The notes beneath the pieces were generated by a model. That model ran no database searches and was not told the origin of the DNA. It saw nothing but the letters and a program-made list of their open reading frames with translations. From the NCBI RefSeq assembly GCF_030547005.1, contig NZ_JAUOPN010000003.1:124001-188000 (forward strand): a stretch of DNA of 64,000 bases, read 5' to 3'. Position numbers and translations under genes: made by a program. Below are positions 18,792 through 27,906 of the stretch, one piece after another. Within the stretch, counting starts at the first letter, position 1; every line of letters begins with the position of its first letter. This stretch comes from Maribacter sp. 1_MG-2023. GTDB lineage: Bacteria > Bacteroidota > Bacteroidia > Flavobacteriales > Flavobacteriaceae.

Positions 18792-19406
18792 TTAATCTCG
18801 ATTATCGAGTAGCTTCAATAAATCTTCTAATATACTTTGCCCCTTATCCTTATTATAAAATACCTGTAAGTCTTGTTTAAACTCAGGTGTTAACTTACCA
18901 TGTTCGGCTTTATAATCTTCTACCAACTGTGTTGCCTTCATTGACCTAGGTCCCCAAGTTGCTACTACAGTAGCTTCAGCAATATCTGTTGCTATTAACT
19001 TTGGAATGGACATACCACCGTTGGTCAAAAACTGATTCATGATATCTAAATTCTCATCTCGAAGAATAATAGATAACGATATATTCGGATTTATTTCTGT
19101 GATCTTATTCATTACCGGTAATGCAGGTGAAGCATCGCCACACCAACTTTCTGATAATACCAACCATGAAATTTTCTGATCGACAGCTTTAATTTTAGCT
19201 ACAGCCTCGTCGTTAAACTTCAAGGTTTTATCCCATCGGCGCATACGGCTATTATTTAATTGGGTATACTGCGATAATGCCTCCGATTGTTCAGGACCAG
19301 TAGCCTCACCTTTTTCAGCTAAATCTGAAACTAATGCTCTGTACTCTAAATAACTATAACTTGATTCTAGTCCTTTTTTAATCAAATCTTCTATTACTAA
19401 CTCCAT
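18792..19406 (-). CDS. Thioredoxin-fold protein with single-Cys SWCGD motif
   Basis: Cytosolic thioredoxin-like protein of 204 residues with no signal peptide. The active-site position reads SESWCGDASP (about residues 84-93). Only the first Cys of the classical WCxxC is present, followed by the cis-Pro loop GGMSIPKLIATD. This is the pattern of the Bacteroidota thioredoxin_9 group, so the missing Cys is probably the family state and not damage. A thiol peroxidase or bacillithiol-like mixed-disulfide role is possible but not shown. It is convergent with the TonB-like gene. Confidence 0.75.
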   Translation of the reverse strand: MELVIEDLIKKGLESSYSYLEYRALVSDLAEKGEATGPEQSEALSQYTQLNNSRMRRWDKTLKFNDEAVAKIKAVDQKISWLVLSESWCGDASPALPVMNKITEINPNISLSIILRDENLDIMNQFLTNGGMSIPKLIATDIAEATVVATWGPRSMKATQLVEDYKAEHGKLTPEFKQDLQVFYNKDKGQSILEDLLKLLDNRD

Positions 19407-19464
19407 GCGAATGCTAATTTATATCCTTTAATCGAACGCATTAGTAGTAAGAAAAGTACAATGC

Positions 19465-20868
19465 TTACAAATTCTCAGGGTTTACCGCCAAACTGTTGAA
19501 CAACTTAGCCTTTGCCGTAAAGTATTTATTCTCTACCTGATTTTGTTTTAACACCGCATCAATCAATTTGGTTTCTCTTGAATTAATCAAGAAAAGTGAA
19601 CTTTCACCAAAACTAAACTTTCGTTCTTCGGCAGCAAGTAACGCTTCATAACTGGCTACAATATCATCTATTAACACATTCTGATTCTCAAAAGAATTTA
19701 ACTCATTATAAATAGCAGTTACTTTATTCTGAATCTGAACCTCAGCATTATCTAGCTCGAATTGAGCGTCTTTTAATTTCAATTTCGCCAATTTTAAATC
19801 TCCACGCTCTTTTCTAAGAAATAGCGGAAGTTCAAAATTTAATCCTGCTTTATAATTCTGTGTTTCAAATGAATTCAAGTACTCTGGCTCATCTGTAATA
19901 AACTTATACTCCACATCTATTCTAGGCAAGAGCTTATTTGTTTTTAGTCGTTTATCTACAACCAGACCATCAATTTTATAGCCTAATGATTTTAACTTCG
20001 GATGATTCTCTAACACGAAACTATCCAGTGGTTTTCCTAAAATTTCTAAAGCCTGATCTATCTCGGTATCTAAAGATGTATCTGGCACAACATCTTGCTG
20101 CAATTCCATCGGTATGTTTTCTCCCATCCACAGGTAATTAGAAAGTTCTAATCTGGCATTACGTAAAGTAACATTGGCCTGCTCAAGCTCTAAAGCTCTA
20201 TTCTGTACTGAAATCTTTGCTTCTACAGTATCAATAGCTGCAATTTCACCTGCTTGTGCACTTCGGTTAACACCCTTCAAGCGGACTTTAGCATTCAATA
20301 AAAAATCATTGAACAACAAACTATTTCTATACGCTTGTAACCAATTGAAATATGCCAAAGAGGCATCGAACAATATCTGATTTACCAATAAATCTCTATC
20401 TGCTTTTGACTGCTCCCTAAAGAATTTTGCTTTTTTTACGGTAGCCATACGCTCGTTTATCCAAGAGCCACGACCTAACGATAGCGCAACTCCAGCACTA
20501 TATAAGCCATCATCGGGTACATTTCTTTCTGCGTTCAAGTATTCACCAGAATATTGCTCAAATTCTCCCTTCAACTCTATACCGTACCATGTAGGAACTT
20601 TGAAGGTGGAATTCAATAAATCGTAATACTCGGAACCTTTGAACTCTTTGGTAGAATAGTCTAAAGAAATTTTGGGATCAAAACCACCACGTGCTTTCAT
20701 TAGATTTGCCTGACCTACGCTCATCACCATCTCTGCTTGTTTAGCAATAGGATGATACTTTTTCACATAACCCAAATATTCTCTAAAATTTAGCTGTACA
20801 GAATCTGCAGTCTGAGCATTTGAAAATAGCCCAGCAATTAAATATAAAAAGACAACAATTCTCTTCAT
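19465..20868 (-). CDS. TolC-family outer-membrane efflux protein
   Basis: Outer-membrane channel of a tripartite exporter, 467 residues. A signal peptide (MKRIVVFLYLIAGLFSNAQ) is followed by two helical repeats rich in Leu/Ala/Glu (about 90-250 and 310-460), as expected for the TolC periplasmic barrel. It is the last gene of the tetR-ABC-HlyD-TolC unit, two bases downstream of the HlyD stop. Confidence 0.88.
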   Translation of the reverse strand: MKRIVVFLYLIAGLFSNAQTADSVQLNFREYLGYVKKYHPIAKQAEMVMSVGQANLMKARGGFDPKISLDYSTKEFKGSEYYDLLNSTFKVPTWYGIELKGEFEQYSGEYLNAERNVPDDGLYSAGVALSLGRGSWINERMATVKKAKFFREQSKADRDLLVNQILFDASLAYFNWLQAYRNSLLFNDFLLNAKVRLKGVNRSAQAGEIAAIDTVEAKISVQNRALELEQANVTLRNARLELSNYLWMGENIPMELQQDVVPDTSLDTEIDQALEILGKPLDSFVLENHPKLKSLGYKIDGLVVDKRLKTNKLLPRIDVEYKFITDEPEYLNSFETQNYKAGLNFELPLFLRKERGDLKLAKLKLKDAQFELDNAEVQIQNKVTAIYNELNSFENQNVLIDDIVASYEALLAAEERKFSFGESSLFLINSRETKLIDAVLKQNQVENKYFTAKAKLFNSLAVNPENL

Positions 20869-20870
20869 CG

Positions 20871-22223
20871 TTATTTTTTTACAGGTTTATCTTGAGCCCC
20901 TTCTGGCTGGTAATAATTAGCAGGGAATCCGTTCAGCTGACGCCATAGCTCATACCAAATTGGCACATCTTCTAATAAAGCAATAGTATTTGCACCAGAA
21001 CCTACACGTAAAGCTTCTGGCCATGCTTGATCTTCTTTATCAGGCGACAATAATATTCGATATTTCCCATTCGGGTTTATAAAGGTCTCAATAGCCACCA
21101 CCTTGCCAGCATATGTACCGTAAGATGCATTTGGCCAACCGCTAAATACAATTGCAGGCCAACCATCGAACTGGATTCTTACCGTTTCTCCTAAATGGAT
21201 TAACGGTAAATCTATAGGATTCACAAAAGTTTCTACAGCCATATCATACTCGGCCGGCATAATACCTACTAACGGGGTACCTTCTTTAAAAGTCTCGCCA
21301 ATACCTGCGGTAAGTACTTTATTGATATACCCATTTTGAGGCGCTCGAATGTAACGTAGCGCACTTCGCATTTGGTAATTTGTATAATCGTTCTCTAATT
21401 TACTTACCTGCGCCTCAGAATCAAACTGATTTGACATTGCCGTGAACTTATCACTCTGCGCCTTTGAAATCTTATCGGTATATGAGGCTTGAACACTATT
21501 GATTTCTACCTCTGCATTGATGATTTCATTTTTCGCCGCCAACAGTTTATTCTCTTGAGAAAGTAACTTTGCCTGCGTCTCCTGAAGCTTCAACCTTTTT
21601 TCTTCAACATCAGTTACTGCCTTTAAACCTTCACTTTGTAAAAGAGCCGTACGCTCGTATTGGCGCTCTGCTATTTTAATATTGGTTTTAGCAGCTTCAA
21701 AATCTATACTATCACTTTGTGCTTTCAATTTTGATTGCAGCAACTTGTTTCTAGCCTGTTCTAACTTTAACCTTCTTTCATTAAAAAGTGCAGCAACTTG
21801 ATTATCTAAAGACTTTACTTTATCACCATATGATGTTACCGAAGAACTTTTAGACTTTAACTGCTGCCCTGTTCTTTCGACTAAATTTGGATCAAAATAT
21901 TCTGATTTTACTTCAGATATAAAAAGTATGGTATCGCCCTTTTTCACGTAATCGCCTTCTTGCACATACCACTTTTCTATTCTACCAGGTATTTGAGATT
22001 GAATTGTTTGTGGTCTTTGACCAGGTGTTAGCGTAGTTAAAAATCCTCTGGCATTAATCGTTTGTGTCCAAGGCAAAAACAATACGATTACACCTACTAT
22101 GGCAAATGCAAATAAAAATCGATTAAAATGCTTGTAATGCCTTTGGTGATTTACTTTTTGAACGGATTTGAATCGCTCAATCGACACCTTTTCGTTTAAT
22201 TTCTTATGAGATATATTAAGCAT
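20871..22223 (-). CDS. HlyD-family membrane fusion protein
   Basis: Periplasmic adaptor linking an inner-membrane exporter to TolC, 450 residues. A short cytosolic N-terminus precedes one membrane helix (about 33-52). The first lipoyl half follows (GRIEKWYVQEGDYVKKGDTI), then a long coiled-coil hairpin (about 120-275) and the second lipoyl/beta-barrel part (RAPQNGYINKVL). Its start overlaps the end of the ABC gene by 8 bases, so translation is coupled. Confidence 0.92.
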   Translation of the reverse strand: MLNISHKKLNEKVSIERFKSVQKVNHQRHYKHFNRFLFAFAIVGVIVLFLPWTQTINARGFLTTLTPGQRPQTIQSQIPGRIEKWYVQEGDYVKKGDTILFISEVKSEYFDPNLVERTGQQLKSKSSSVTSYGDKVKSLDNQVAALFNERRLKLEQARNKLLQSKLKAQSDSIDFEAAKTNIKIAERQYERTALLQSEGLKAVTDVEEKRLKLQETQAKLLSQENKLLAAKNEIINAEVEINSVQASYTDKISKAQSDKFTAMSNQFDSEAQVSKLENDYTNYQMRSALRYIRAPQNGYINKVLTAGIGETFKEGTPLVGIMPAEYDMAVETFVNPIDLPLIHLGETVRIQFDGWPAIVFSGWPNASYGTYAGKVVAIETFINPNGKYRILLSPDKEDQAWPEALRVGSGANTIALLEDVPIWYELWRQLNGFPANYYQPEGAQDKPVKK

Positions 22224-23898
22224 CTTTTCCTGAGATTTCGTTAATAATCTGTCCTTTATCCATCGTTATAATTCGAGAACATTTTTTAATCCACTTATCG
22301 TTTTCACTTACTACAAGTAATGCCCACCCGTTAGATGAATCACTTAAAAAGTTCAAAATTCGATCAGCCTCTTCACTATTAAATTGATCTAAGGGATCTT
22401 TAAGAATGAGTAGTTTAGGTTTGCGAACAATACTTCTTGCGAGCACTATCTTTTTAGATACCGTATGCGGAATCTGTTTTCCTTCAGGATATAAAATGGT
22501 ATTTAATCCATCTGGTTGCTTCTTTACAAAATCTGTAAGTCCGACTTTATCCAATGCCCAATACACTTGCTCATTTGTAGTTTCTTTATCACCAAAAGTG
22601 ATGTTATGGAGAATAGTCCCCTCAAAAGGCGATTCCTCTGGCAATGATTGACCGAGATGTGAACGATAGTAATTTAAATTCATCCCTTTTAAAGAGACTC
22701 CGTTTACATAAACTCCCCCAGTATCTGGCTCAATAATTCCTGCAATAAGTCGTAACAAAGTATTCTTACCAGAGCCGCTACTTCCTCTCAACAAAATGGT
22801 ACATGTTGGTGAAATAGTCAAACTTAAATTAGAAATTATCTCTCTTTTAGGATCAGGTACACTATAAGAAATATTGCTCAACTCTACAGTAAATGCTTGA
22901 TTCTCTAAAAATGGTTTTTCACCATCTTGGGTTTCCAATTCTTTATCTACTACCTGACCCATTTTCTCTAACGATGTCAATAGATCATAAAAAGTTTCTA
23001 AACCAACAATCAATTTTTCTACCGAATTAATCACCAAAAGAATAATAATTTCTGCGGCTACAAATTGCCCAATATTCATTTCTTGATTCAATACCAACAA
23101 ACCACCAATAAGCAGAAGTCCGGCTGTTACCAAAACTTTAAAACCAATCATCTGTATAAATTGCAATACAATCACTCTAAAATGACTTTCCCTTGCATTC
23201 AAATATTCAACCACCAAGGTGTCGTTCTTATCTAATGCATGAGAAGTTTTACCCGATAATTTGAAACTAACGATAGAACGAGCAATCTCTTGAAGCCAGT
23301 GCGCTACTTTATACTTACTCTTAGATTCATCTAAACTGGTATCTAAACCTCGTTGTGCGGTAAACTTAAACACCACATAAATTAAAAGAAGCAACAGCAT
23401 ACCATACACAATGAAGAATGGATGATAAAAAGATAACAATAATAAGCCGAAAACTATCTGTAATAGCGCAGCAGGAAAATCTATTAAAACCTTTGACAGC
23501 GATTTCTGAATGGTCAATGTGTCAAAAAATCGATTCGCCAATTCTGGCGGATAGTAATTATGAAGCTCGCTCATTTTTATTTTTGGGAAACGGTATGCAA
23601 ATTCGAACGATGCTCTAGTAAATATCTTTTGCTGTACATTTTCTATGATTCTTATCTGCATCAATTGAAGTATACCCACAAATGCAACACCTAAGGTTAC
23701 CAATATTACAAGTACCACCCATGATGAGCTTATTTGCGCACCTTGCATTAAATTAATAATTGCCTGTATACCTAAAGGCAAAGAAAGATTAACAACACCT
23801 GCAAATATGGCGTAGTAGAATACCTGAAATATGTCTTTCTTGTCTAATTTTAAAAGACCTAGAAAACGCTGCCAGGCGGTTAGTATATTTTTATTCAT
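22216..23898 (-). CDS. ABC exporter (TMD-NBD fusion) with degenerate ATPase domain
   Basis: Type I ABC exporter half-transporter of 560 residues: membrane domain with about six helices (20-300), then a nucleotide-binding domain (about 330-560); no C39 peptidase domain. The ATPase motifs are abnormal. Walker A reads GSSGSGKNT (Asn where Ser/Thr binds Mg2+). The signature LSGGQ is replaced by HTVSK. Walker B reads LLILKDP instead of LLILDEP, with no catalytic Glu. The switch His is missing (VVSEND). The Q-loop Gln may remain. The reading frame is intact and its neighbours are normal, so the protein is made. Either it works with another NBD, or the ATPase has lost function. Confidence 0.88.
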   Translation of the reverse strand: MNKNILTAWQRFLGLLKLDKKDIFQVFYYAIFAGVVNLSLPLGIQAIINLMQGAQISSSWVVLVILVTLGVAFVGILQLMQIRIIENVQQKIFTRASFEFAYRFPKIKMSELHNYYPPELANRFFDTLTIQKSLSKVLIDFPAALLQIVFGLLLLSFYHPFFIVYGMLLLLLIYVVFKFTAQRGLDTSLDESKSKYKVAHWLQEIARSIVSFKLSGKTSHALDKNDTLVVEYLNARESHFRVIVLQFIQMIGFKVLVTAGLLLIGGLLVLNQEMNIGQFVAAEIIILLVINSVEKLIVGLETFYDLLTSLEKMGQVVDKELETQDGEKPFLENQAFTVELSNISYSVPDPKREIISNLSLTISPTCTILLRGSSGSGKNTLLRLIAGIIEPDTGGVYVNGVSLKGMNLNYYRSHLGQSLPEESPFEGTILHNITFGDKETTNEQVYWALDKVGLTDFVKKQPDGLNTILYPEGKQIPHTVSKKIVLARSIVRKPKLLILKDPLDQFNSEEADRILNFLSDSSNGWALLVVSENDKWIKKCSRIITMDKGQIINEISGKDA

Positions 23899-24583
23899 CG
23901 ATGGTGTTATTTAGGATATTAAATACAAGATGTGTTAAGTATTGTGTTGGCGTTATCTTGTTAGTACAGTCTGTAAGTGATGGAAAATGTTCTTTTAAAT
24001 AATGTTGATGCAAACCATTCTCAAGAATAGTACTTGCTAAACTGGTCGAGTATTCATATTCTTCGTCAACTTCAGAAATCATTTCAGCTAATCGCCCTAC
24101 TAACCTTTTATAGATAGCGTAAAATCCTTCTTTGTTCTCGGTATCTACTTCTTTAGTTAAATACGATTTTGAATATTCATTGATAACAATCTTATTCAAC
24201 AATACCTCGTTGATATGCGAAAACGATGAATCTTCTTTTACCTCTCTAGTTATAATTAAAATGGATTTCAGCAATTTTTCTTTCGGATTTTTTATGCTGT
24301 TGGTGGCAAATACGAGTTGATACTCCATCCATCCCCAATACCACGATGTTAAATATAATAGTAGCTTATGCTTGTTTTCAAAATAGCGATAAATAGAGCT
24401 TTCATTGGATCCTATTTGCATGCCTAACTTTTTAAACGTGAAGTTCTCAAAGCCAATTTCGTTAATCATCTGAATACTGATCTCAATGATTTTTCTACCC
24501 AAATCTGATGATTCGGGGTCTTTTAGAAAAAGTTTCTCATTAATTCTTATTTGTACACTCTGCAGCAATCTATCCATAATCAA
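23891..24583 (-). CDS. TetR/AcrR-family regulator
   Basis: Transcriptional repressor of 230 residues. The N-terminal helix-turn-helix (about 30-75) contains FTFKKLGMQIGSNESSIYRYFENK, the typical TetR recognition region, and the rest is an all-helical ligand/dimer domain. It overlaps the ABC gene by 8 bases as the first gene of the exporter operon, so it very likely controls its own operon. Palindromes overlapping the promoter region (24610-24635) are good operator candidates. Confidence 0.9.
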   Translation of the reverse strand: MIMDRLLQSVQIRINEKLFLKDPESSDLGRKIIEISIQMINEIGFENFTFKKLGMQIGSNESSIYRYFENKHKLLLYLTSWYWGWMEYQLVFATNSIKNPKEKLLKSILIITREVKEDSSFSHINEVLLNKIVINEYSKSYLTKEVDTENKEGFYAIYKRLVGRLAEMISEVDEEYEYSTSLASTILENGLHQHYLKEHFPSLTDCTNKITPTQYLTHLVFNILNNTIDE

Positions 24584-24601
24584 CTGAAATTAATTCGATT
24601 G

Positions 24602-24635
24602 CAAATATAATAGTAATACTATCATAATATAATAG
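24602..24635 (-). promoter_or_regulatory. Promoter -7 box and palindromic TetR operator candidates
   Basis: TATATTTG (24609-24602, minus strand) matches the -7 consensus TAnnTTTG. Directly upstream are the perfect 13-base palindrome ATAGTA-A-TACTAT (24610-24622) and an overlapping 17-base near-palindrome (24619-24635, one mismatch pair). Both lie where a repressor would block the -7/-33 region. No -33 TTG is clear. Confidence 0.5.
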
Positions 24636-24799
24636 TTTAACATTTAATAAAGAACTCTATACAATTAATTTGTAACTCATATGAATCTTTTTAACAAGAA
24701 TTGAAATCCTATTTAAATCTTAAATATCATATCTCAACACACCCAAGTACATCGTATTTCAACTCATTTTCCATACTTTCGTTACTTAAATATTTTACT

Positions 24800-25363
24800 A
24801 TGGAAACTAATAGATGTGCCTGGTGCAAAGGCGATTCGCTTTACGAAGCTTATCACGATCAAGAATGGGGTGTTCCTGTAAAGGATGATGATTTATTGTT
24901 CGAATTTTTAGTATTAGAAACCTTTCAGGCAGGTTTAAGTTGGATTACCATTTTAAAAAGAAGAGAGCACTTTAGGGTAGCATTTGATCATTTTGATTAC
25001 AAGAAAATTGCAAAATATCCAGAAACTAAAATCTTGTCTTTACTACAAGATGAAGGTATTATCAGAAACAAACTAAAAGTTCGCGCTACAGTAACCAACG
25101 CGATAGCATACCTAGAAATTCAAGAAGAGTTTGGTACTTTCAGTAACTATATTTGGAATTTTGTAGATAATGAGCCCATTAAAAACGAGGTAATAAATTA
25201 CAAAGAGGCTCCAGCGAATACCCCAATTTCTGACACTATCAGTAAAGACCTAAAAAAACGCGGATTCAAATTTGTAGGCAGCACGATAATTTATGCATTC
25301 ATGCAGGCAACAGGTATGGTAAACGATCACCAATTAGATTGTTTTAGGTATAATAAAGTATAG
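24800..25363 (+). CDS. tag: DNA-3-methyladenine glycosylase I
   Basis: Base-excision repair enzyme removing 3-methyladenine. It has 187 residues from the ATG at 24800 (METNRCAWC), the size of E. coli Tag. The zinc-snap residues are present: Cys6 and His19 (YHDQEWG) near the start, and His/Cys in MVNDHQLDCF at the end. The core FQAGLSWITILKRR is diagnostic. An in-frame ATG at 24701 would add 33 non-family residues and is rejected. Two exported-protein genes follow closely on the same strand. Confidence 0.95.
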   Translation: METNRCAWCKGDSLYEAYHDQEWGVPVKDDDLLFEFLVLETFQAGLSWITILKRREHFRVAFDHFDYKKIAKYPETKILSLLQDEGIIRNKLKVRATVTNAIAYLEIQEEFGTFSNYIWNFVDNEPIKNEVINYKEAPANTPISDTISKDLKKRGFKFVGSTIIYAFMQATGMVNDHQLDCFRYNKV

Positions 25364-25384
25364 CATAAATCAATTTCAATTAGC

Positions 25385-25972
25385 ATGAAAAATAATCTTG
25401 TAAAATTAATAATCGCTGCTTGTCTATTTTGTTTTCAATTGGGTCATTCTCAATACAAATATGAAAAGGAGTATCGTATTCTTAAATCTCAATTTCCGGT
25501 TTCGGCAATCGCAAATATTGAAAAAAATGTAGCAGACTTTAAGCGTATTAAATTCTACAAAGAGACCGACAGTACTAAAATTAGTTATGAAGCTAAACTT
25601 AAAAAAGCCAAGCTTTGGTACAGTATTGAATTCAATGAAGAAGGCACATTAGAAGATATAGAAATTCTTATAAAACCTACAGATGTACCCAATGATACTT
25701 ATGTCAAAATAGTGGAATATTTGAACGATAATTTCACAAAATATAAAATAAAGAGACTTCAACAGCAATATCCTTCAAATAATGATAAGGTTGATGAAAT
25801 TTTTAAGAATGCTTTTCAAAACCTTATTCTACCTACTAATAATTACGAGATTGTTGTTGTCGGTAAAAAAGATAAAGGTTATTTAGATTATGAAATTCTA
25901 TTCGATGCTAACGGCAATTTTAAAAAAATAAGAACTTCTCTTCCTCCAAATTATGATCACGTTCTGTATTAA
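25385..25972 (+). CDS. Exported protein of unknown function, PepSY-like repeats
   Basis: Secreted or periplasmic protein of 195 residues with a signal peptide (about 1-23, ending HSQ). The mature part has two similar alpha/beta units, each with a helix resembling a PepSY-like fold followed by a strand motif ending in an Asp/Glu-Gly turn (FNEEGTLEDIEI and FDANGNFKKIRT). I do not recognise a function. It lies 21 bases after tag and overlaps the DUF2490 gene by 20 bases, so the last two are probably coupled. Confidence 0.6.
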   Translation: MKNNLVKLIIAACLFCFQLGHSQYKYEKEYRILKSQFPVSAIANIEKNVADFKRIKFYKETDSTKISYEAKLKKAKLWYSIEFNEEGTLEDIEILIKPTDVPNDTYVKIVEYLNDNFTKYKIKRLQQQYPSNNDKVDEIFKNAFQNLILPTNNYEIVVVGKKDKGYLDYEILFDANGNFKKIRTSLPPNYDHVLY

Positions 25973-26645
25973 GCTTCAATATCTTCATTTTTTTATTCTA
26001 CTGATTAATAGTTATAACACCCTACAATCACAAAAAAAAACTATTGCATATTGGGAGCCTAAAATTGCATTGAATTATGAAGTTACACCATTGCTCAAGC
26101 AGAACTTTTCATTTGCAACTAGAAATTATATATATAACAGCCAAAATTTTCTATTAACCCATAGACAATTAGATATTGCTCACTTCTCTTCATTAGCCAT
26201 AGACCCCACCAAAAACTTAGGTCTTGGAATTCAATACAGATTTAGAGAAACCCTTAACAAGGAAAATGAACTTAGGCTTACACAACAATTTAATATCATA
26301 AAAACGATAAATAGCATACGTTTAGGCAACCGTTTTCGGGTTGAACAACGCATTCAAACTTCTAATCTTGTTCATCGTTTTAGATACCGATTTGCACTAG
26401 ACATTCCCCTTAAAGGATTAGTTTTAGACATTGGCGAACCCTATCTAGTGGCCACTACAGAATCTTTATTAAGTATAGGTAAAAGTATAAAACCTATGTA
26501 CGATCAAAGACTAACTTCACAAATTGGTTGGTCTATTTCAGAACACCTAAAAGCGCAATTAGGACTACAGTTTAGAATGGAAAATTATACCGAGCATACA
26601 GAACATGTTTTCTTTTTCTTAAACAGTCTAGTTATCTCAATTTAA
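25953..26645 (+). CDS. DUF2490 family outer-membrane beta-barrel protein
   Basis: A 230-residue exported protein. The N-terminus (to about residue 26, ending LQSQ) acts as a signal peptide. The rest alternates short amphipathic strands, with the DUF2490 marks KIALNYEVTPLLKQNFSF, YRFRETL and RFRVEQRIQ. The family forms a small barrel in the outer membrane; its role is unknown. Its start lies inside the 3' end of the preceding gene, and its end overlaps the convergent aat gene by 9 bases. Confidence 0.8.
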   Translation: MITFCIKLQYLHFFILLINSYNTLQSQKKTIAYWEPKIALNYEVTPLLKQNFSFATRNYIYNSQNFLLTHRQLDIAHFSSLAIDPTKNLGLGIQYRFRETLNKENELRLTQQFNIIKTINSIRLGNRFRVEQRIQTSNLVHRFRYRFALDIPLKGLVLDIGEPYLVATTESLLSIGKSIKPMYDQRLTSQIGWSISEHLKAQLGLQFRMENYTEHTEHVFFFLNSLVISI

Positions 26646-27269
26646 AAACTTCATAAATTCTTTTCTTGGTATTTCTTGTGCTCCCATACTTTCTAGATGA
26701 TTAGTATGCAATTGACAATCTATAACCTTATAATCTTTAGCCTGTAATTCTTCGGCTAATTTTATGAAGGCAAATTTCGACGCGTTAGAAGTTAAGCTGA
26801 ACATACTTTCTCCACAAAATACATCACCTAAATCAATCCCATATAAGCCACCTACCAAAATATCGCCTTCCCAAACTTCATATGATTTTGCAATACCTCT
26901 TTCATGCAGTGCTATGTATGCATTTTTCATTTCATCGGTGATCCAAGTGCCGTCTTGACCATCACGCGGTACAGATGAGCAATACTCTAACACTTCTTTA
27001 AAACAGGTATTTCTAGTTAATCGAAACTGGTTGTTTCGATTAATTTTCTTCATACTTTTAGAAATTTTGATGTGGTCAGGATACAGGATCATTCTAGGAT
27101 CCGGACTCCACCATAAAATAATAGAATCATTATCGAACCAAGGGAAAATTCCACTTTGGTACGCCAATAGCAATCGTTCTGGAGAGAGATCACCGCCAAC
27201 AGCCAACAAACCTTCTATATTGGCGCTATCTACTGGCGGAAAAACAAGTTCATCGTTCAAAAAGTACAT
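26637..27269 (-). CDS. aat: Leucyl/phenylalanyl-tRNA--protein transferase
   Basis: Adds Leu or Phe to N-terminal Arg/Lys of proteins, marking them for ClpAP degradation through ClpS (N-end rule). It has 210 residues, the usual length. Diagnostic blocks are GLLAVGGDLSPERLLLAYQSGIFPW split around residues 18-45, WWSPDPRM, and GGLYGIDLGDVFCGESMFS (about 140-160). It is convergent with the DUF2490 gene, with a short overlap at the stops. Confidence 0.95.
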   Translation of the reverse strand: MYFLNDELVFPPVDSANIEGLLAVGGDLSPERLLLAYQSGIFPWFDNDSIILWWSPDPRMILYPDHIKISKSMKKINRNNQFRLTRNTCFKEVLEYCSSVPRDGQDGTWITDEMKNAYIALHERGIAKSYEVWEGDILVGGLYGIDLGDVFCGESMFSLTSNASKFAFIKLAEELQAKDYKVIDCQLHTNHLESMGAQEIPRKEFMKFLN

Positions 27270-27319
27270 GAGTATTTGTGGCTTTTTAATTTTCGTTCAA
27301 AATAAATAAAGGTCATAAA

Positions 27320-27358
27320 ACAAAAAAACTTGTTTAACTATTAAAGCTAAACAAGTTT
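27320..27358 (-). terminator. Terminator of the DUF3127 gene
   Basis: Stem AACTTGTTTA / TAAACAAGTT with an 11-base loop and seven T downstream on the minus strand, 45 bases past the DUF3127 stop. The opposite strand has only a broken T-tract. Confidence 0.8.
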
Positions 27359-27402
27359 CTTATTATAAAGACATAACACCTTATAAAATTTCTTTACAAT
27401 TC

Positions 27403-27780
27403 TTAGAAAGGAAGATCATCATGATCTTCTTCATTCAAATTATCTGCAGGCTCAAAAGCCTCCATTGGTGCTACCGGAGGCATACCACCAGCTGGTGCTC
27501 CAGCAGATGCGCCTTCTATACGCCACCCTTGAATAGAATTAAAGTATTTTACTTCACCTTGAGGGTTTGTCCATTCTCTACCTCTTAGGTTAATACTCAC
27601 TTTTACATCTTGCCCTACACCGTAGCTATTCAATAAATCACATTTATCCTGAACAAATTCTACCATGATGTGTTGTGGATATTGCTCATCTGTAGTAACA
27701 ACTAATTCTCTTTTTCTAAACCCATTAGACCCAAAAGTTTGAGTTTCTCCTATCAATTTTACTTTACCTTCTATTTCCAT
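27403..27780 (-). CDS. DUF3127 protein with SSB-like acidic tail
   Basis: Cytosolic OB-fold-like protein of 125 residues. The N-terminal 90 residues match the Bacteroidota DUF3127 family (MEIEGKVKLIGETQTFGSNGFRKRE and VSINLRGREW). After a Gly/Pro/Ala-rich linker the protein ends DDLPF, like the C-terminal tail by which SSB recruits repair and replication proteins. A nucleic-acid-binding role is inferred from this tail. It is monocistronic with its own terminator; TATTTTTG at 27813-27806 is a candidate -7 element. Confidence 0.85.
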   Translation of the reverse strand: MEIEGKVKLIGETQTFGSNGFRKRELVVTTDEQYPQHIMVEFVQDKCDLLNSYGVGQDVKVSINLRGREWTNPQGEVKYFNSIQGWRIEGASAGAPAGGMPPVAPMEAFEPADNLNEEDHDDLPF

Positions 27781-27805
27781 CTTGAACTCTTTTTACAATA
27801 GAGCC

Positions 27806-27813
27806 CAAAAATA
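27806..27813 (-). promoter_or_regulatory. Candidate -7 element for the DUF3127 gene
   Basis: TATTTTTG on the minus strand fits TAnnTTTG, 26-33 bases before the DUF3127 ATG. No good -33 TTG at 19-21 bases. Confidence 0.35.
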
Positions 27814-27906
27814 CATAAAATGATGCGGTAATAAAACATGGTGCAACGATAACAGCACAACAATTATTCACAATTAGGGTTATCTTTAGTATTAGATAAC
27901 TATTGG

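Noticed and set aside
18804-18820. CTCGAT-T-ATCGAG palindrome at the end of the thioredoxin-like gene as an operator
   Set aside because: It is within coding sequence near the stop codon and lacks a T-tract or nearby promoter.
18792-19406. Missing second Cys in the thioredoxin-like protein as a mutation
   Set aside because: The SWCGD form is, as I recall, typical of this Bacteroidota group, so it is treated as a family trait.
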